Assembly (NCBI GenBank): GCA_963665525.1
Contig: OY762280.1
Location: forward strand, 3,472,001 to 3,536,000
Length of the DNA: 64,000 bases
DNA from: UBA12077 sp963665525
GTDB taxonomy: Bacteria; Bacteroidota; Bacteroidia; Bacteroidales; UBA12077
Reading direction: 5' to 3'
Shown here: positions 56,423 to 64,000 of the stretch, piece after piece
How the letters are laid out: the number at the start of each line of letters is the position of its first letter
How positions within the stretch are numbered: the first letter of the stretch is position 1
Made by a program: the position numbers and the translations under genes
Notes under the pieces: model-generated
The model's input: only the letters and a program-made list of their open reading frames with translations
Databases searched by the model: none
What the model was told of the DNA's origin: nothing

Positions 56423-57166
56423 ATGGCTATGCTTTTTAACAACGAAAATTTTTTTACAGACAGTTATTCTTTGGCACGTAAAGGAAAAAGAATGGGTGAT
56501 ATTCCAACATCGGATGAGATATCTGGAATAGAAGTAAGACTATCAAAAGTGCTTATAAAAAACAACGGCACTCCTAAGATCCCCCCGTTCCCAGGACTAG
56601 CAAAAATGTATCTTTTAGTTCTTGTAATTAGCGACCTAGAAGATCCGGTTAAAAACCTAGACCTTAAAGGATTTGCCAAAGTCGATGATAATGAGGAATT
56701 ACCAGTGGATAGATCAATCTTTTATTGGAAAAAAAGTAAAGAAGAAAATAAGAATCCAGGTCAAATACATGTTTTAGTGTCTGTTGTAAAAAGTAAAGAA
56801 GACCTAAGAAATGTTGGGAATGTGTTAACAAAAGTTAAAAGTGATAGTAGTTATAATAGTTTAATTTCTGATTTATTTAGTAGTGCTAATCAAGTAAAAA
56901 ATATTACAGATACATTATTTAACATAGCATCAATTGTTGGTAAATATTTAGGGAATGTTAAAGATAAACCACTTTTAACATGGGTACAAAGTTTTACTGA
57001 TATAAATGGGGATTTAGACAGATTGGGTAAAATATCTTTTGAGAAAGAAAATAAAAATGCTGAATTTAAACTTACTCTAATTATAAGAGACAAAGAGAGA
57101 GAAAGAAAGGCTCTTAATAGCTTAACTGGAGAAGAAAAAGAAATCATCGAACTTGACATTCATTAA
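56423..57166 (+). CDS. Unknown protein, first gene of the CHAT/QueC-like operon
   Basis: 247 residues, no signal peptide. An early beta-rich part (about 30-125: ISGIEVRLSKVLIKNNGTP, YLLVLVISDLEDPV, GQIHVLVSVVKSKEDL) is followed by a helical segment (about 130-190, SSANQVKNITDTLFNIASIV) and a final beta stretch (AEFKLTLIIRDKERERKA). This suggests a beta-sandwich interrupted by a helical insertion. No family recognised. It lies 21 bases upstream of the CHAT-STAND gene and is co-transcribed. In a protease-linked system it could be the effector or cleaved substrate, which is speculation. Confidence 0.75.
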   Translation: MAMLFNNENFFTDSYSLARKGKRMGDIPTSDEISGIEVRLSKVLIKNNGTPKIPPFPGLAKMYLLVLVISDLEDPVKNLDLKGFAKVDDNEELPVDRSIFYWKKSKEENKNPGQIHVLVSVVKSKEDLRNVGNVLTKVKSDSSYNSLISDLFSSANQVKNITDTLFNIASIVGKYLGNVKDKPLLTWVQSFTDINGDLDRLGKISFEKENKNAEFKLTLIIRDKERERKALNSLTGEEKEIIELDIH

Positions 57167-57187
57167 AATTCATTATAATCTAGAATA

Positions 57188-60100
57188 ATGCCTAATGAAG
57201 TAAATATTAATATCAGAAGGAATAGTAAAACAGGTGAAGATAATTCTAATAAACTTCTAAATGTCGTTCAATCCGATTATGAACTGAATATGAATATTGG
57301 ATTAGATGATCCTGTTTCTTACAATTTCAAATGGAATGATGAAGATGCAAGTTCAGTTATTGAATACATTAGAATGTACAGAAGTGATCCTGGTAATATT
57401 TTATTCAAACCTGCTATTAGCACTTTATTATGGAAATTTCTTTTTAAAAATTTAAATGAAAAAGAAAAGCGTAATTTATTAAATTTAATATCAATAGAGG
57501 ACATAACTCTTTATCTATCATCTGAATCTGAAGATCAGAGAATCTTGACAAATATTCCTTGGGAGTTAGCGCTTAAAGTATATCCTGATGAAATAAATCA
57601 AGATTTAGATTTTGATAATACTTTAAGCGCTTTCCCTTGTGCGAAACTAGTTAAGGGTACAAGTTCTAGATCTAAACCTTTTAGTGAAAATCTTTTAAAA
57701 ATCTCATGTTGTATTTCTGATCCATATTATAAAGGAAAAGATGATAATTCTCTTGAACCAGATGATTTCTATAGAGATATTAAGTCAGCCTTGGAAAGCA
57801 GAAGTCTTTTTATTCAATATGAATTACTTATAGGAGATAATGATTTTTTAGTTGATTTTGATGAATTTACAACTAGAATTAAAAATTTTGATCCAAATAT
57901 TTTAATTCTAGTCTGTCACGGCAAAACACAAGAAGGAAAACCAATGGTATATTTTAACGGTGGCTGGATAGATATAGAAATATTGGCTGCACATCTCAAA
58001 GATACCAGCATTCATATGGTTTATTTAATTGCGTGTGATTTAACATATTTTGATGATGGTGTTACATCGAATTCAGGTGCAATAACTTTAGTTAACTCAG
58101 GGATTCCTGCAGTTGTAGCCATGCAAAGCAGCACATTAGTTACCTCTGGGAATATATTTATTAAACAGCTAATAGAGTATGTTTTTGCAAATTCTAAAGA
58201 TATTAATAAAAAATCTTTACCTGAAAGTATCTATTTAGCTCGTTCAGATATAAGTAGAAGGCAAAATATTAGTGGTGTCGAATGGTCTTTTCCGTCACTT
58301 TTTCTCTCCAGTAACCATAAAACTATACTTGATAGAATTAATCAAAGCATTAATTACTATCCAGTTAGTTTGAACTGGCTTTGGAGGCAGAATTTTAAAA
58401 ATATAAAATTTCATTTTAAAAGAATGGAAATTGAAGATGTTTTATATAAAACTTTTAAAACTTCTTCATGTGGAATTTATTATATATATGGCCCCAAACA
58501 TTCAGGGAAAACCCATTTAATTCACTATATAGGTGATAAACTAATGAGATTAGCAATCGAAGAAAAAAGAACTGATACACCATTATTACTATATCTCAAT
58601 TTTGAAGAATATGTTCAACATGACCTATCCAATATTACTGAATTATATGGAATATTAAAATCAAGGATAGGAGAAATACAACCACCAGACTCTGTTTTTA
58701 CATTTTTTAAGCAACTAGGTAGCCTAACTCCCAGTATACAACAAAATTTTATTGATTGGATTTTAACAAAAATTGATGAATGGAAGGTCAAACTAATTTT
58801 TGATAATTTAAGCGATACACAATATTCTAACTTAAAAGAATTTATTAATCAAGCAGATAATAAACTTAAATATTCTCAGATAATTATTTGTTTTTCTACA
58901 GGAGCTATAAGTAAGGATTTAAATATTGGATTTATAAATGAAACTGAAGTCCATCGCTTTATGCATATGAGAAATGTAACATCAAAAGATTTCAATAATA
59001 TTAATTTATTTGAACTTGCCGGAGGGAACTTTTACTTATTAAATAAATTAATAGATTTTCCCAAACTAATTGATAGCCTTGAAAAAGACTCTGATGATAT
59101 AGATAAAATAGATGATGTTGCCTTTTATATATTAAAAGACGTTCAAGAACGTCTTGGTGATAAACATTTAGTTACTTTAATAGCATTATCTTTAGTGCCA
59201 AAAGGTCTTAATAAAGAACTATCTCATATCTGGTTGCAAGACTGGCAAGACTTAGAAGTTTTGCGTGAATATGGATATATTTCTAGCACTTTTAGGAAAA
59301 ATGATGAATGGTTTTTTGTTCCATATGTACTTGGAGATAGTTGGAAGGTGCAGTATTCAGATAAAATTGAAGAAGTATTTGAAGATTGTGTTATTCATTT
59401 TGCAAAAAGTAATAATGCCTATGAAAAAAACCAGAATACAAGTGTTTTCAATTACATTTTAAATGTTGATGGAGGATATGAATTTGTCCATTCATTGTTG
59501 ATCAATTTAATAAAGAATACCAATAGCAATAATAAAGAATTATATAATAAAAGATTAAAATTAATTAAAAGTATTCCACTAGCAACACAAAACATTCTTT
59601 ATTCAAAGGGAATGTGGTATGAATCATTCGAATTATGGAATATCCTTTTAACTGAAAAAAAAGAAATAAAATTGGACTATGGAGACTGGATACTTTTTGG
59701 AAAATCTGCCAGTCTTATTGGAAATCATAATCAAGCTGATTATTGCCTGAATAAATCCAAATCTCTAGAGTTTCAAAATAATGATAAAATTTTATTGATT
59801 GATAGACACTTATTAGAAGCCTTAATCTTAAAAAATAAAGGACAACATGAATTAAAGAATATTAAATTGCTTTATGATGAATCTTATAAAATAATTAATA
59901 CTGAACTATGTAAAACAAAAACAGATAAAAACCTTAAGATAAGAAAAGCTCTCAACAGATATGATTATGCAATAATTAAAGCTTGGTGGGAGAAAGATAT
60001 TAGTTCTGCATTAGCTTTATTTGAAGAGGCATTTATTATATATGAAGAAATTAATGATGAATTAATGAAACATATAATAATGAAAGAGAAAGCAGATATA

Positions 60101-60778
60101 TTAATAGATTTTTATGAAAATACTCACTCTTATAACAATGAAATAGAAGAAAATCTATTTAAGTCTAAAATTTACTTTGAAAGACAAAACAACTTATCAG
60201 AACTAGTAGAAGTATATTATAGATTAGCAAGATATTACAGAAAAAAAATTAACCATTCAGATAATCATTATTTAAATTTATCATTAAAGTATTATGAAAA
60301 AAGTAGTGAAACTGCACAAATGTCAAGAAATATTCGGTTTGAACTATTTGCAAAAGGGCACATTATTATATTAAAGTTTAGGCATGAATTAGTTGAAACT
60401 TCAAAGGCAATAAGTGAATTAGATGCGATTATACAAATTCTTAAAAAAGATTATTCAGTTGGCAGTTGGGAAAATAGGATAATAAGAAATTTTCTTTGGG
60501 CAGTTACCCAAATGTATGAAGATGATCAAAGTTATGATCGATTAAGTTATTTAAAAGAAGCATTTTATTATGGTACCTCCCATTATCTATCAAAAGATAG
60601 TTTGTCAGACAAGAAGCAATTATCAAATATTTTAAAAAATATCATTGTTATTATTTTTAAAGAAGAAGATAAGCTAAAGGAATTTTATTATGAATATACA
60701 AGTAAATTAGATGACTGGTTTAATATAAAAAATTTTAATGCGTTTATCGATGAGAATTTTATAAATTCATTATGTTAA
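57188..60778 (+). CDS. CHAT protease - STAND ATPase - TPR protein
   Basis: 1196 residues. An N-terminal region (1-125) is followed by a CHAT (caspase/HetF-type) peptidase domain (about 125-395) with His244 in LILVCHGK and Cys283 in YLIACDLTYF, then AVVAMQSSTLV and the late EWSFPSLFLS, as in the family. A STAND/NACHT-type ATPase follows: P-loop GPKHSGKT (435-442) and Walker B LIFD with Asp539. A winged-helix-like section and a C-terminal helical region of TPR type (about 800-1150, e.g. GNHNQADYCLNKSKSLEF, ALFEEAFIIYEEIN) complete it. STAND proteins oligomerise on ligand binding to activate a fused effector. Here the effector would be the protease. It is cytoplasmic and very probably an anti-phage sensor-effector. 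Confidence 0.9.
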   Translation: MPNEVNINIRRNSKTGEDNSNKLLNVVQSDYELNMNIGLDDPVSYNFKWNDEDASSVIEYIRMYRSDPGNILFKPAISTLLWKFLFKNLNEKEKRNLLNLISIEDITLYLSSESEDQRILTNIPWELALKVYPDEINQDLDFDNTLSAFPCAKLVKGTSSRSKPFSENLLKISCCISDPYYKGKDDNSLEPDDFYRDIKSALESRSLFIQYELLIGDNDFLVDFDEFTTRIKNFDPNILILVCHGKTQEGKPMVYFNGGWIDIEILAAHLKDTSIHMVYLIACDLTYFDDGVTSNSGAITLVNSGIPAVVAMQSSTLVTSGNIFIKQLIEYVFANSKDINKKSLPESIYLARSDISRRQNISGVEWSFPSLFLSSNHKTILDRINQSINYYPVSLNWLWRQNFKNIKFHFKRMEIEDVLYKTFKTSSCGIYYIYGPKHSGKTHLIHYIGDKLMRLAIEEKRTDTPLLLYLNFEEYVQHDLSNITELYGILKSRIGEIQPPDSVFTFFKQLGSLTPSIQQNFIDWILTKIDEWKVKLIFDNLSDTQYSNLKEFINQADNKLKYSQIIICFSTGAISKDLNIGFINETEVHRFMHMRNVTSKDFNNINLFELAGGNFYLLNKLIDFPKLIDSLEKDSDDIDKIDDVAFYILKDVQERLGDKHLVTLIALSLVPKGLNKELSHIWLQDWQDLEVLREYGYISSTFRKNDEWFFVPYVLGDSWKVQYSDKIEEVFEDCVIHFAKSNNAYEKNQNTSVFNYILNVDGGYEFVHSLLINLIKNTNSNNKELYNKRLKLIKSIPLATQNILYSKGMWYESFELWNILLTEKKEIKLDYGDWILFGKSASLIGNHNQADYCLNKSKSLEFQNNDKILLIDRHLLEALILKNKGQHELKNIKLLYDESYKIINTELCKTKTDKNLKIRKALNRYDYAIIKAWWEKDISSALALFEEAFIIYEEINDELMKHIIMKEKADILIDFYENTHSYNNEIEENLFKSKIYFERQNNLSELVEVYYRLARYYRKKINHSDNHYLNLSLKYYEKSSETAQMSRNIRFELFAKGHIIILKFRHELVETSKAISELDAIIQILKKDYSVGSWENRIIRNFLWAVTQMYEDDQSYDRLSYLKEAFYYGTSHYLSKDSLSDKKQLSNILKNIIVIIFKEEDKLKEFYYEYTSKLDDWFNIKNFNAFIDENFINSLC

Positions 60779-60798
60779 ATTATTAATAAGTAGTAATC

Positions 60799-60957
60799 AT
60801 GGGTAGTCAAAGAGGTAGTTCATCACTTTCCAATAGTCAATCAGCATCAGTATCTAATGCATTTTCAGACTATTCTTCAACATCAAATTCTGGAAAATCT
60901 TCCCCTCCAAAAATTGATTTGAATAAAAGGGAGAAAAGAAAAAGAAAAAGAAATTAA
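60799..60957 (+). CDS. 52-residue Ser-rich basic peptide with Met-Gly-Ser N-terminus
   Basis: The ATG lies 20 bases after the CHAT-STAND stop, and the stop is 5 bases before the next start, so spacing matches a real operon gene. Sequence character: MGSQRGSSS start, Ser/Asn-rich to residue 36 (19 Ser in 52), then KIDLNKREKRKRKRN basic tail. Low complexity, no fold expected. After Met removal the N-terminus would be Gly. From memory, QueC-like enzymes of defence systems (Cap9 of type IV CBASS, QatC of Qat) attach a deazaguanine to an N-terminal Gly of a partner, and QatB begins Met-Gly-Thr-Ser. The QueC-like gene is two genes downstream. This peptide is therefore a candidate conjugation substrate. 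Confidence 0.7.
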   Translation: MGSQRGSSSLSNSQSASVSNAFSDYSSTSNSGKSSPPKIDLNKREKRKRKRN

Positions 60958-60962
60958 ATAAT

Positions 60963-61652
60963 ATGAAAAAACTAGATATATCAGATGGTTCTAAAGCCCT
61001 ATTAAAAGTGGCTATAGAAAATGATAAACATAAGGCTTTAACTAATAATAATACGTTAGTAAAGACATTAGAAACTGCTAAAATATTACTTGATTTTTCA
61101 AAAGAAGAAGATGATAATAAACGAATAGATTTACTGAATAAGCATCTTAATAAAGACATTTCGGATTCGCATTTCTTGTTCTTAGTTGCATTTGTAATTG
61201 GAAAAATTGAATCAGAAGTATCAAAATTAATGAAACATAAAGATACTAGTAAAAAAATAGTAACTGATTACAACAGTTTTATTCTCCATGCTTTTGGACA
61301 AACCTTGTCTGAAATAATTTGGGATAAATCAGAAACTGGAGCTAGTAGCTATACAGGTCCAGAAATTCTTGATTGTTTAGATTACTATGAATCACAAGAC
61401 ATAAAAACTATCTGGACTTTAATTGTTAAAAACTACCTAGCAAATATTATGATAAGCTATTTTGCCGCAGCAAGAGAAAAAAGCAAAACAAAGTATCCTA
61501 GTAATATAGAGGAAAATCTTAGAAGCATAGATGCAACTAAAATGGCAATTTTTGTTTTTAGTGATTTAACTTTAGGTAAAGATCTTGAAAGTGATATTGG
61601 TGTTGTTATTAGTGAATTGCAAAATCTATTTATTGAAGTATTGAGGAAATAA
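60963..61652 (+). CDS. Unknown helical protein of the operon
   Basis: 229 residues, mostly helical by pattern, no membrane helix or signal. Segments include ALTNNNTLVKTLETAKILLD, HFLFLVAFVIGKIESEVS, TIWTLIVKNYLANIMISYFA and MAIFVFSDLTLG. No family recognised. Position between the Met-Gly-Ser peptide and the QueC-like gene is comparable to a QatB body separated from its N-terminal tail, but I see no sequence proof. Gap to the next gene 4 bases. Confidence 0.8.
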   Translation: MKKLDISDGSKALLKVAIENDKHKALTNNNTLVKTLETAKILLDFSKEEDDNKRIDLLNKHLNKDISDSHFLFLVAFVIGKIESEVSKLMKHKDTSKKIVTDYNSFILHAFGQTLSEIIWDKSETGASSYTGPEILDCLDYYESQDIKTIWTLIVKNYLANIMISYFAAAREKSKTKYPSNIEENLRSIDATKMAIFVFSDLTLGKDLESDIGVVISELQNLFIEVLRK

Positions 61653-61656
61653 TTAA

Positions 61657-63072
61657 ATGTTTATATTAAATTCAAATAATAAAACGTATAAAATTGTTGA
61701 AAGAAACAGAAATACAAAGGGTAATTATTATACTCAAAGTATAAGATCATTTAACAATAATACTTTTACTAACAGTATTGCAAGAGATCTGATTAAAATT
61801 GGTCAAGGAATATTATTAGGTGATAGAGCATATAGAAGAGGTATTAAGCCTGGCACTCAAACAAGGGATATTAAGATTCAGTTAAAGTTAGAAAATATTG
61901 AATTATGGTCTCCAACAAAAGAACTTCTTGAAGAAATGGCGAATTTTTCTTCTAGAGATAGGTGGTTACTAGAATTCGTTCCTAAGAAGCATGAATTACA
62001 GACATCTTTCTTCTCAAATGAAAATAATAACTATGACTGTATAAGTTTATTCTCAGATGGATTAGATTCATTGGGAGGAGCTGTAAGACTATATAAAGAT
62101 GGAAAGAATCCAATTTTTGTTTTACATGAACAACCACGTTGGAATTTTAACATGGCAAAGGAGAGGCTAAATAAAATTACTTCAAGTCTAAAGATTAGCT
62201 ATAATCCTGCTGTTGTAAGTTTTCAATTTCAAATTAGTGATAGAGATGAAAATGGAAAAAGAAATATGTTCCCTGAAAACTCAAGAAGAACTAGACCTTT
62301 TTTTTACTTATGCCTAGCATTAGCAACTGCAGTTGAATATAATATCCATAAAATTTACTTAAATGAAAATGGCCCTCTAGCTGTTAATTTGCCTATTAAT
62401 AAAGGTAAAGTTGGAGGCCCTTATATAAGTAGACATGCTCACCCTAATTTGTTAGAACTTTTTGAAGAAACAATAAAATATATTTGGACTAAAGCATCTA
62501 TCAATAATTTTGTACCATTCGTGCGAAATAGGTTGTTTGAATATAACAAATCAGAGATTGTAAATTTCCTAAAAAAATTTAATGTAAATGATAATTTAAT
62601 TTTAGATACTGTAAGTTGTGAAAATGCAGCAAGACCTTTAGCTACAATTAAAAGAAAATTTAAAAATAATAATAGTAAAAGAAACCTTAAGAGCATAAAA
62701 GAATGCGGTCTATGTGCTCCATGTTTAATAAAAAGATTTGCATTAGAATCAAATAAAATATATGCAATAAATGATCATTTTGCGTTTGATTATTTATCTC
62801 TTCGATTAGAAGAAAATAAGTCGCAATTAACTAAAATAATAGAAGAATATCCTTTTGTTGATTCGAGAATGAATTTAGCACATGAATTAAATCTATTTTG
62901 TATTAAAATAAGCTCTTTAAGTCCATATGATTTTATTAATGAATATTTCTATGAAATAAGCTCCATTTTATCCAGGGATAAAAGTAAAAATGACCAATAC
63001 ATTAAACATGTATATAATATATTGAGACTATTTTCAACCCAGTACATAAGTTACTTGGAAAATCACAAATAA
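61657..63072 (+). CDS. QueC-like PP-loop (deazaguanine-type) enzyme
   Basis: 471 residues, about twice QueC length. A unique N-terminal domain of about 120 residues precedes a PP-loop ATPase domain with the pyrophosphate motif SDGLDS (133-138), a variant of SGGxDS, and GGAVRLYKDGKNPIFVLHEQ. A zinc site is formed by Cys321 (TVSCENAARP) and Cys350, Cys353, Cys356 (ECGLCAPC), the same SC...CGxCxxC arrangement as QueC. QueC makes the nitrile of 7-cyano-7-deazaguanine. No other queuosine gene is nearby, and the context is a CHAT-STAND operon, so a defence function of the QatC/Cap9 kind is more likely. Start lies 4 bases after the upstream stop. Confidence 0.85.
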   Translation: MFILNSNNKTYKIVERNRNTKGNYYTQSIRSFNNNTFTNSIARDLIKIGQGILLGDRAYRRGIKPGTQTRDIKIQLKLENIELWSPTKELLEEMANFSSRDRWLLEFVPKKHELQTSFFSNENNNYDCISLFSDGLDSLGGAVRLYKDGKNPIFVLHEQPRWNFNMAKERLNKITSSLKISYNPAVVSFQFQISDRDENGKRNMFPENSRRTRPFFYLCLALATAVEYNIHKIYLNENGPLAVNLPINKGKVGGPYISRHAHPNLLELFEETIKYIWTKASINNFVPFVRNRLFEYNKSEIVNFLKKFNVNDNLILDTVSCENAARPLATIKRKFKNNNSKRNLKSIKECGLCAPCLIKRFALESNKIYAINDHFAFDYLSLRLEENKSQLTKIIEEYPFVDSRMNLAHELNLFCIKISSLSPYDFINEYFYEISSILSRDKSKNDQYIKHVYNILRLFSTQYISYLENHK

Positions 63073-63074
63073 TT

Positions 63075-63494
63075 ATGAAAGGAATAAGCATACAACAACC
63101 ATGGATTGACCTTATTCTAAAAGGTTCAAAAAAAATGGAATTAAGATATCTGCAAAATGAAAATAGTATACAATATAGAGGCAAAATTGCTCTTCATGCC
63201 TCCCTTAAAATTGACTATAATCCTGCATTCTTTTTTGGTTATTCAGAAGCATGGAATCTTAATAGAGGAGCTATATTAGGCATTGCTGATTTAACAGATA
63301 TTATAATTATTGATGATAATAATCAATGTGATTATTTAAACCACCATTTACAATATCTCCCTATCAATGGATTTCTTTATGGTTTGAAACTTGAAAATGT
63401 AAGAAAAATAAAACACCCAATAAGATTTAGAGGTCATCCAGGCCTATTTGATATTAATGATGATAATATTATTAATAAATTACACTCCTTTTAA
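63075..63494 (+). CDS. ASCH-domain protein
   Basis: 139 residues. ISIQQPWIDLILKGSKKMEL and YRGKIALHASLK match the ASCH (PUA-like) pattern xSIxQPWaxLIxxGxKxxExR with the R-G-x-hA-H-A-S turn. ASCH domains bind RNA or modified nucleosides, or hydrolyse N4-acylcytidines (YqfB type). It is 2 bases after the QueC-like stop, hence translationally linked. It may read, remove or carry a nucleobase used by the QueC-like enzyme. Last gene of the operon. Confidence 0.82.
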   Translation: MKGISIQQPWIDLILKGSKKMELRYLQNENSIQYRGKIALHASLKIDYNPAFFFGYSEAWNLNRGAILGIADLTDIIIIDDNNQCDYLNHHLQYLPINGFLYGLKLENVRKIKHPIRFRGHPGLFDINDDNIINKLHSF

Positions 63495-63559
63495 TGTTTA
63501 CTGTTAGTTAAATTTCTGATTCCCATTTAAAAGTTATTTCCATTGAATTAGTTTGGATT

Positions 63560-63660
63560 TATTCAGTTTACTGAATACTAAAATAATGTTATCTTATAAT
63601 GTTCTGTTATACAAAACATTATGACAGGCTGACATGACAAATAAAATGACAGCCCGTCAT
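63560..63660. repeat. Palindromes in the region after the ASCH gene
   Basis: TATTCAGT-TT-ACTGAATA forms an 8-bp perfect hairpin (63560-63577). A 15-bp inverted repeat with two mismatches (ATGACAGGCTGACAT at 63621-63635 and its counterpart at 63646-63660) follows. Neither has a T tract, so they look like protein-binding or recombination sites rather than terminators. Confidence 0.55.
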
Positions 63661-63680
63661 AATAGGTTTTGATGAAAGAC

Positions 63681-64000
63681 TTATTCTATCTGCATTGCGT
63701 TCAATTTGTTCTCAATTGATTCATTATTACTTAGTCGTTTAGTAGTAATATCAAAGTCATAGGTAGTCCAGCTTTTGGATGCTTCTTCCAATATTTGATA
63801 TGCAGTGTTTGATCTAACTGCCCATTTTTCAAGACATTCAATCGTTGTACATGATTCCAATTCTTTATAAATAAGCACTAACATCTTTTCAACCTCTGTG
63901 TAGAATGCACGCCTTATAGAGCAATTATCAAAATACATTTTACATCCTAAATATGGTTTACAAGCTTCTTCAAAATGAAAAAAGTAGTTTCTTCCGTATT
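63681..64000 (-). CDS. Unknown protein, C-terminal part (5' end outside window)
   Basis: The minus-strand frame is open from the window edge to the stop at 63681. An ATG at 63938 exists, but upstream codons continue without a stop (YGRNYFFHFEEACKPYLGCK), so the gene is longer. Visible sequence of 106 codons is helical (FYTEVEKMLVLIYKELES, CLEKWAVRSNTAYQILEE). No family recognised. Convergent with the CHAT/QueC-like operon. Confidence 0.55.
   Translation of the reverse strand, partial: YGRNYFFHFEEACKPYLGCKMYFDNCSIRRAFYTEVEKMLVLIYKELESCTTIECLEKWAVRSNTAYQILEEASKSWTTYDFDITTKRLSNNESIENKLNAMQIE

Noticed and set aside
60854..61159. Minus-strand ORF of 101 codons
   Set aside because: It is antisense to the small peptide and the 229-residue gene, with a Phe-rich low-complexity stretch produced by the Lys/Arg-rich sense strand.
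56423..63494. Standard QatABCD system
   Set aside because: There is no QatA-type ATPase and no TatD-like nuclease; the ATPase is CHAT-STAND and an ASCH protein is present instead.
63681..63938. Complete 85-residue gene
   Set aside because: The reading frame continues without a stop to the window edge, so the ATG at 63938 is probably internal.
1..64000. CRISPR array, rRNA genes or insertion sequence
   Set aside because: No regularly spaced repeat cluster, rRNA-like block, transposase or integrase reading frame was seen on either strand.

Overview
The window is AT-rich bacterial DNA from a member of the Bacteroidota, most likely a Bacteroidales/Marinilabiliales-type organism. The evidence is TonB-dependent receptor architecture, lipoproteins with Cys-acidic export signals, a PorZ-like type IX secretion protein, GH3 and DUF1987 proteins, and promoters of the TTG-N19-21-TAnnTTTG type without clear Shine-Dalgarno sequences. 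The genus call is inference. There are about 45 protein genes and two tRNAs (Asn-GTT, Gln-TTG).

Layout. 1-3780: end of a repeat-domain surface protein, then a TPR/SpoIIE-phosphatase/receiver protein with two tandem SiaC-like (DUF1987) regulators. 3781-7880: a lipoprotein amidase and a DUF5686 outer-membrane protein. 8064-20974: a six-gene minus-strand operon in which two paralogous gingipain-like His/Cys peptidase lipoproteins with C-terminal HEAT-like regions bracket an M16 metallopeptidase, a TonB-dependent receptor, a DUF4876 surface lipoprotein and a DUF6850 barrel. A NarL-type two-component pair (21281-23804) lies upstream. 24377-28107: acpS, an acetyl-CoA-synthetase-like ligase, an acyl carrier protein and an alpha-oxoamine synthase, apparently one pathway. 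28214-36862: lipases/esterases, a CPBP protease, mqo and a second alpha-oxoamine synthase (kbl). 37008-55671: mostly housekeeping and signalling genes (dNK, GH3, recO, porZ, rdgB, universal stress protein, a cyclase-HD fusion, a PspC/PadR operon), including an aminotransferase-like protein that has lost three active-site residues.

55790-64000: immediately after tRNA-Gln the gene content changes. A tight six-gene plus-strand operon encodes an unknown protein, a large CHAT-protease/STAND-ATPase/TPR protein, a 52-residue Ser-rich basic peptide starting Met-Gly-Ser, an unknown helical protein, a QueC-like PP-loop enzyme and an ASCH-domain protein. This looks like an accessory defence island. A CHAT-STAND sensor combined with a QueC-like enzyme and a Met-Gly peptide suggests an immune system that uses nucleobase conjugation to a protein N-terminus. 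That function is inference; the domain content is read from the sequence.
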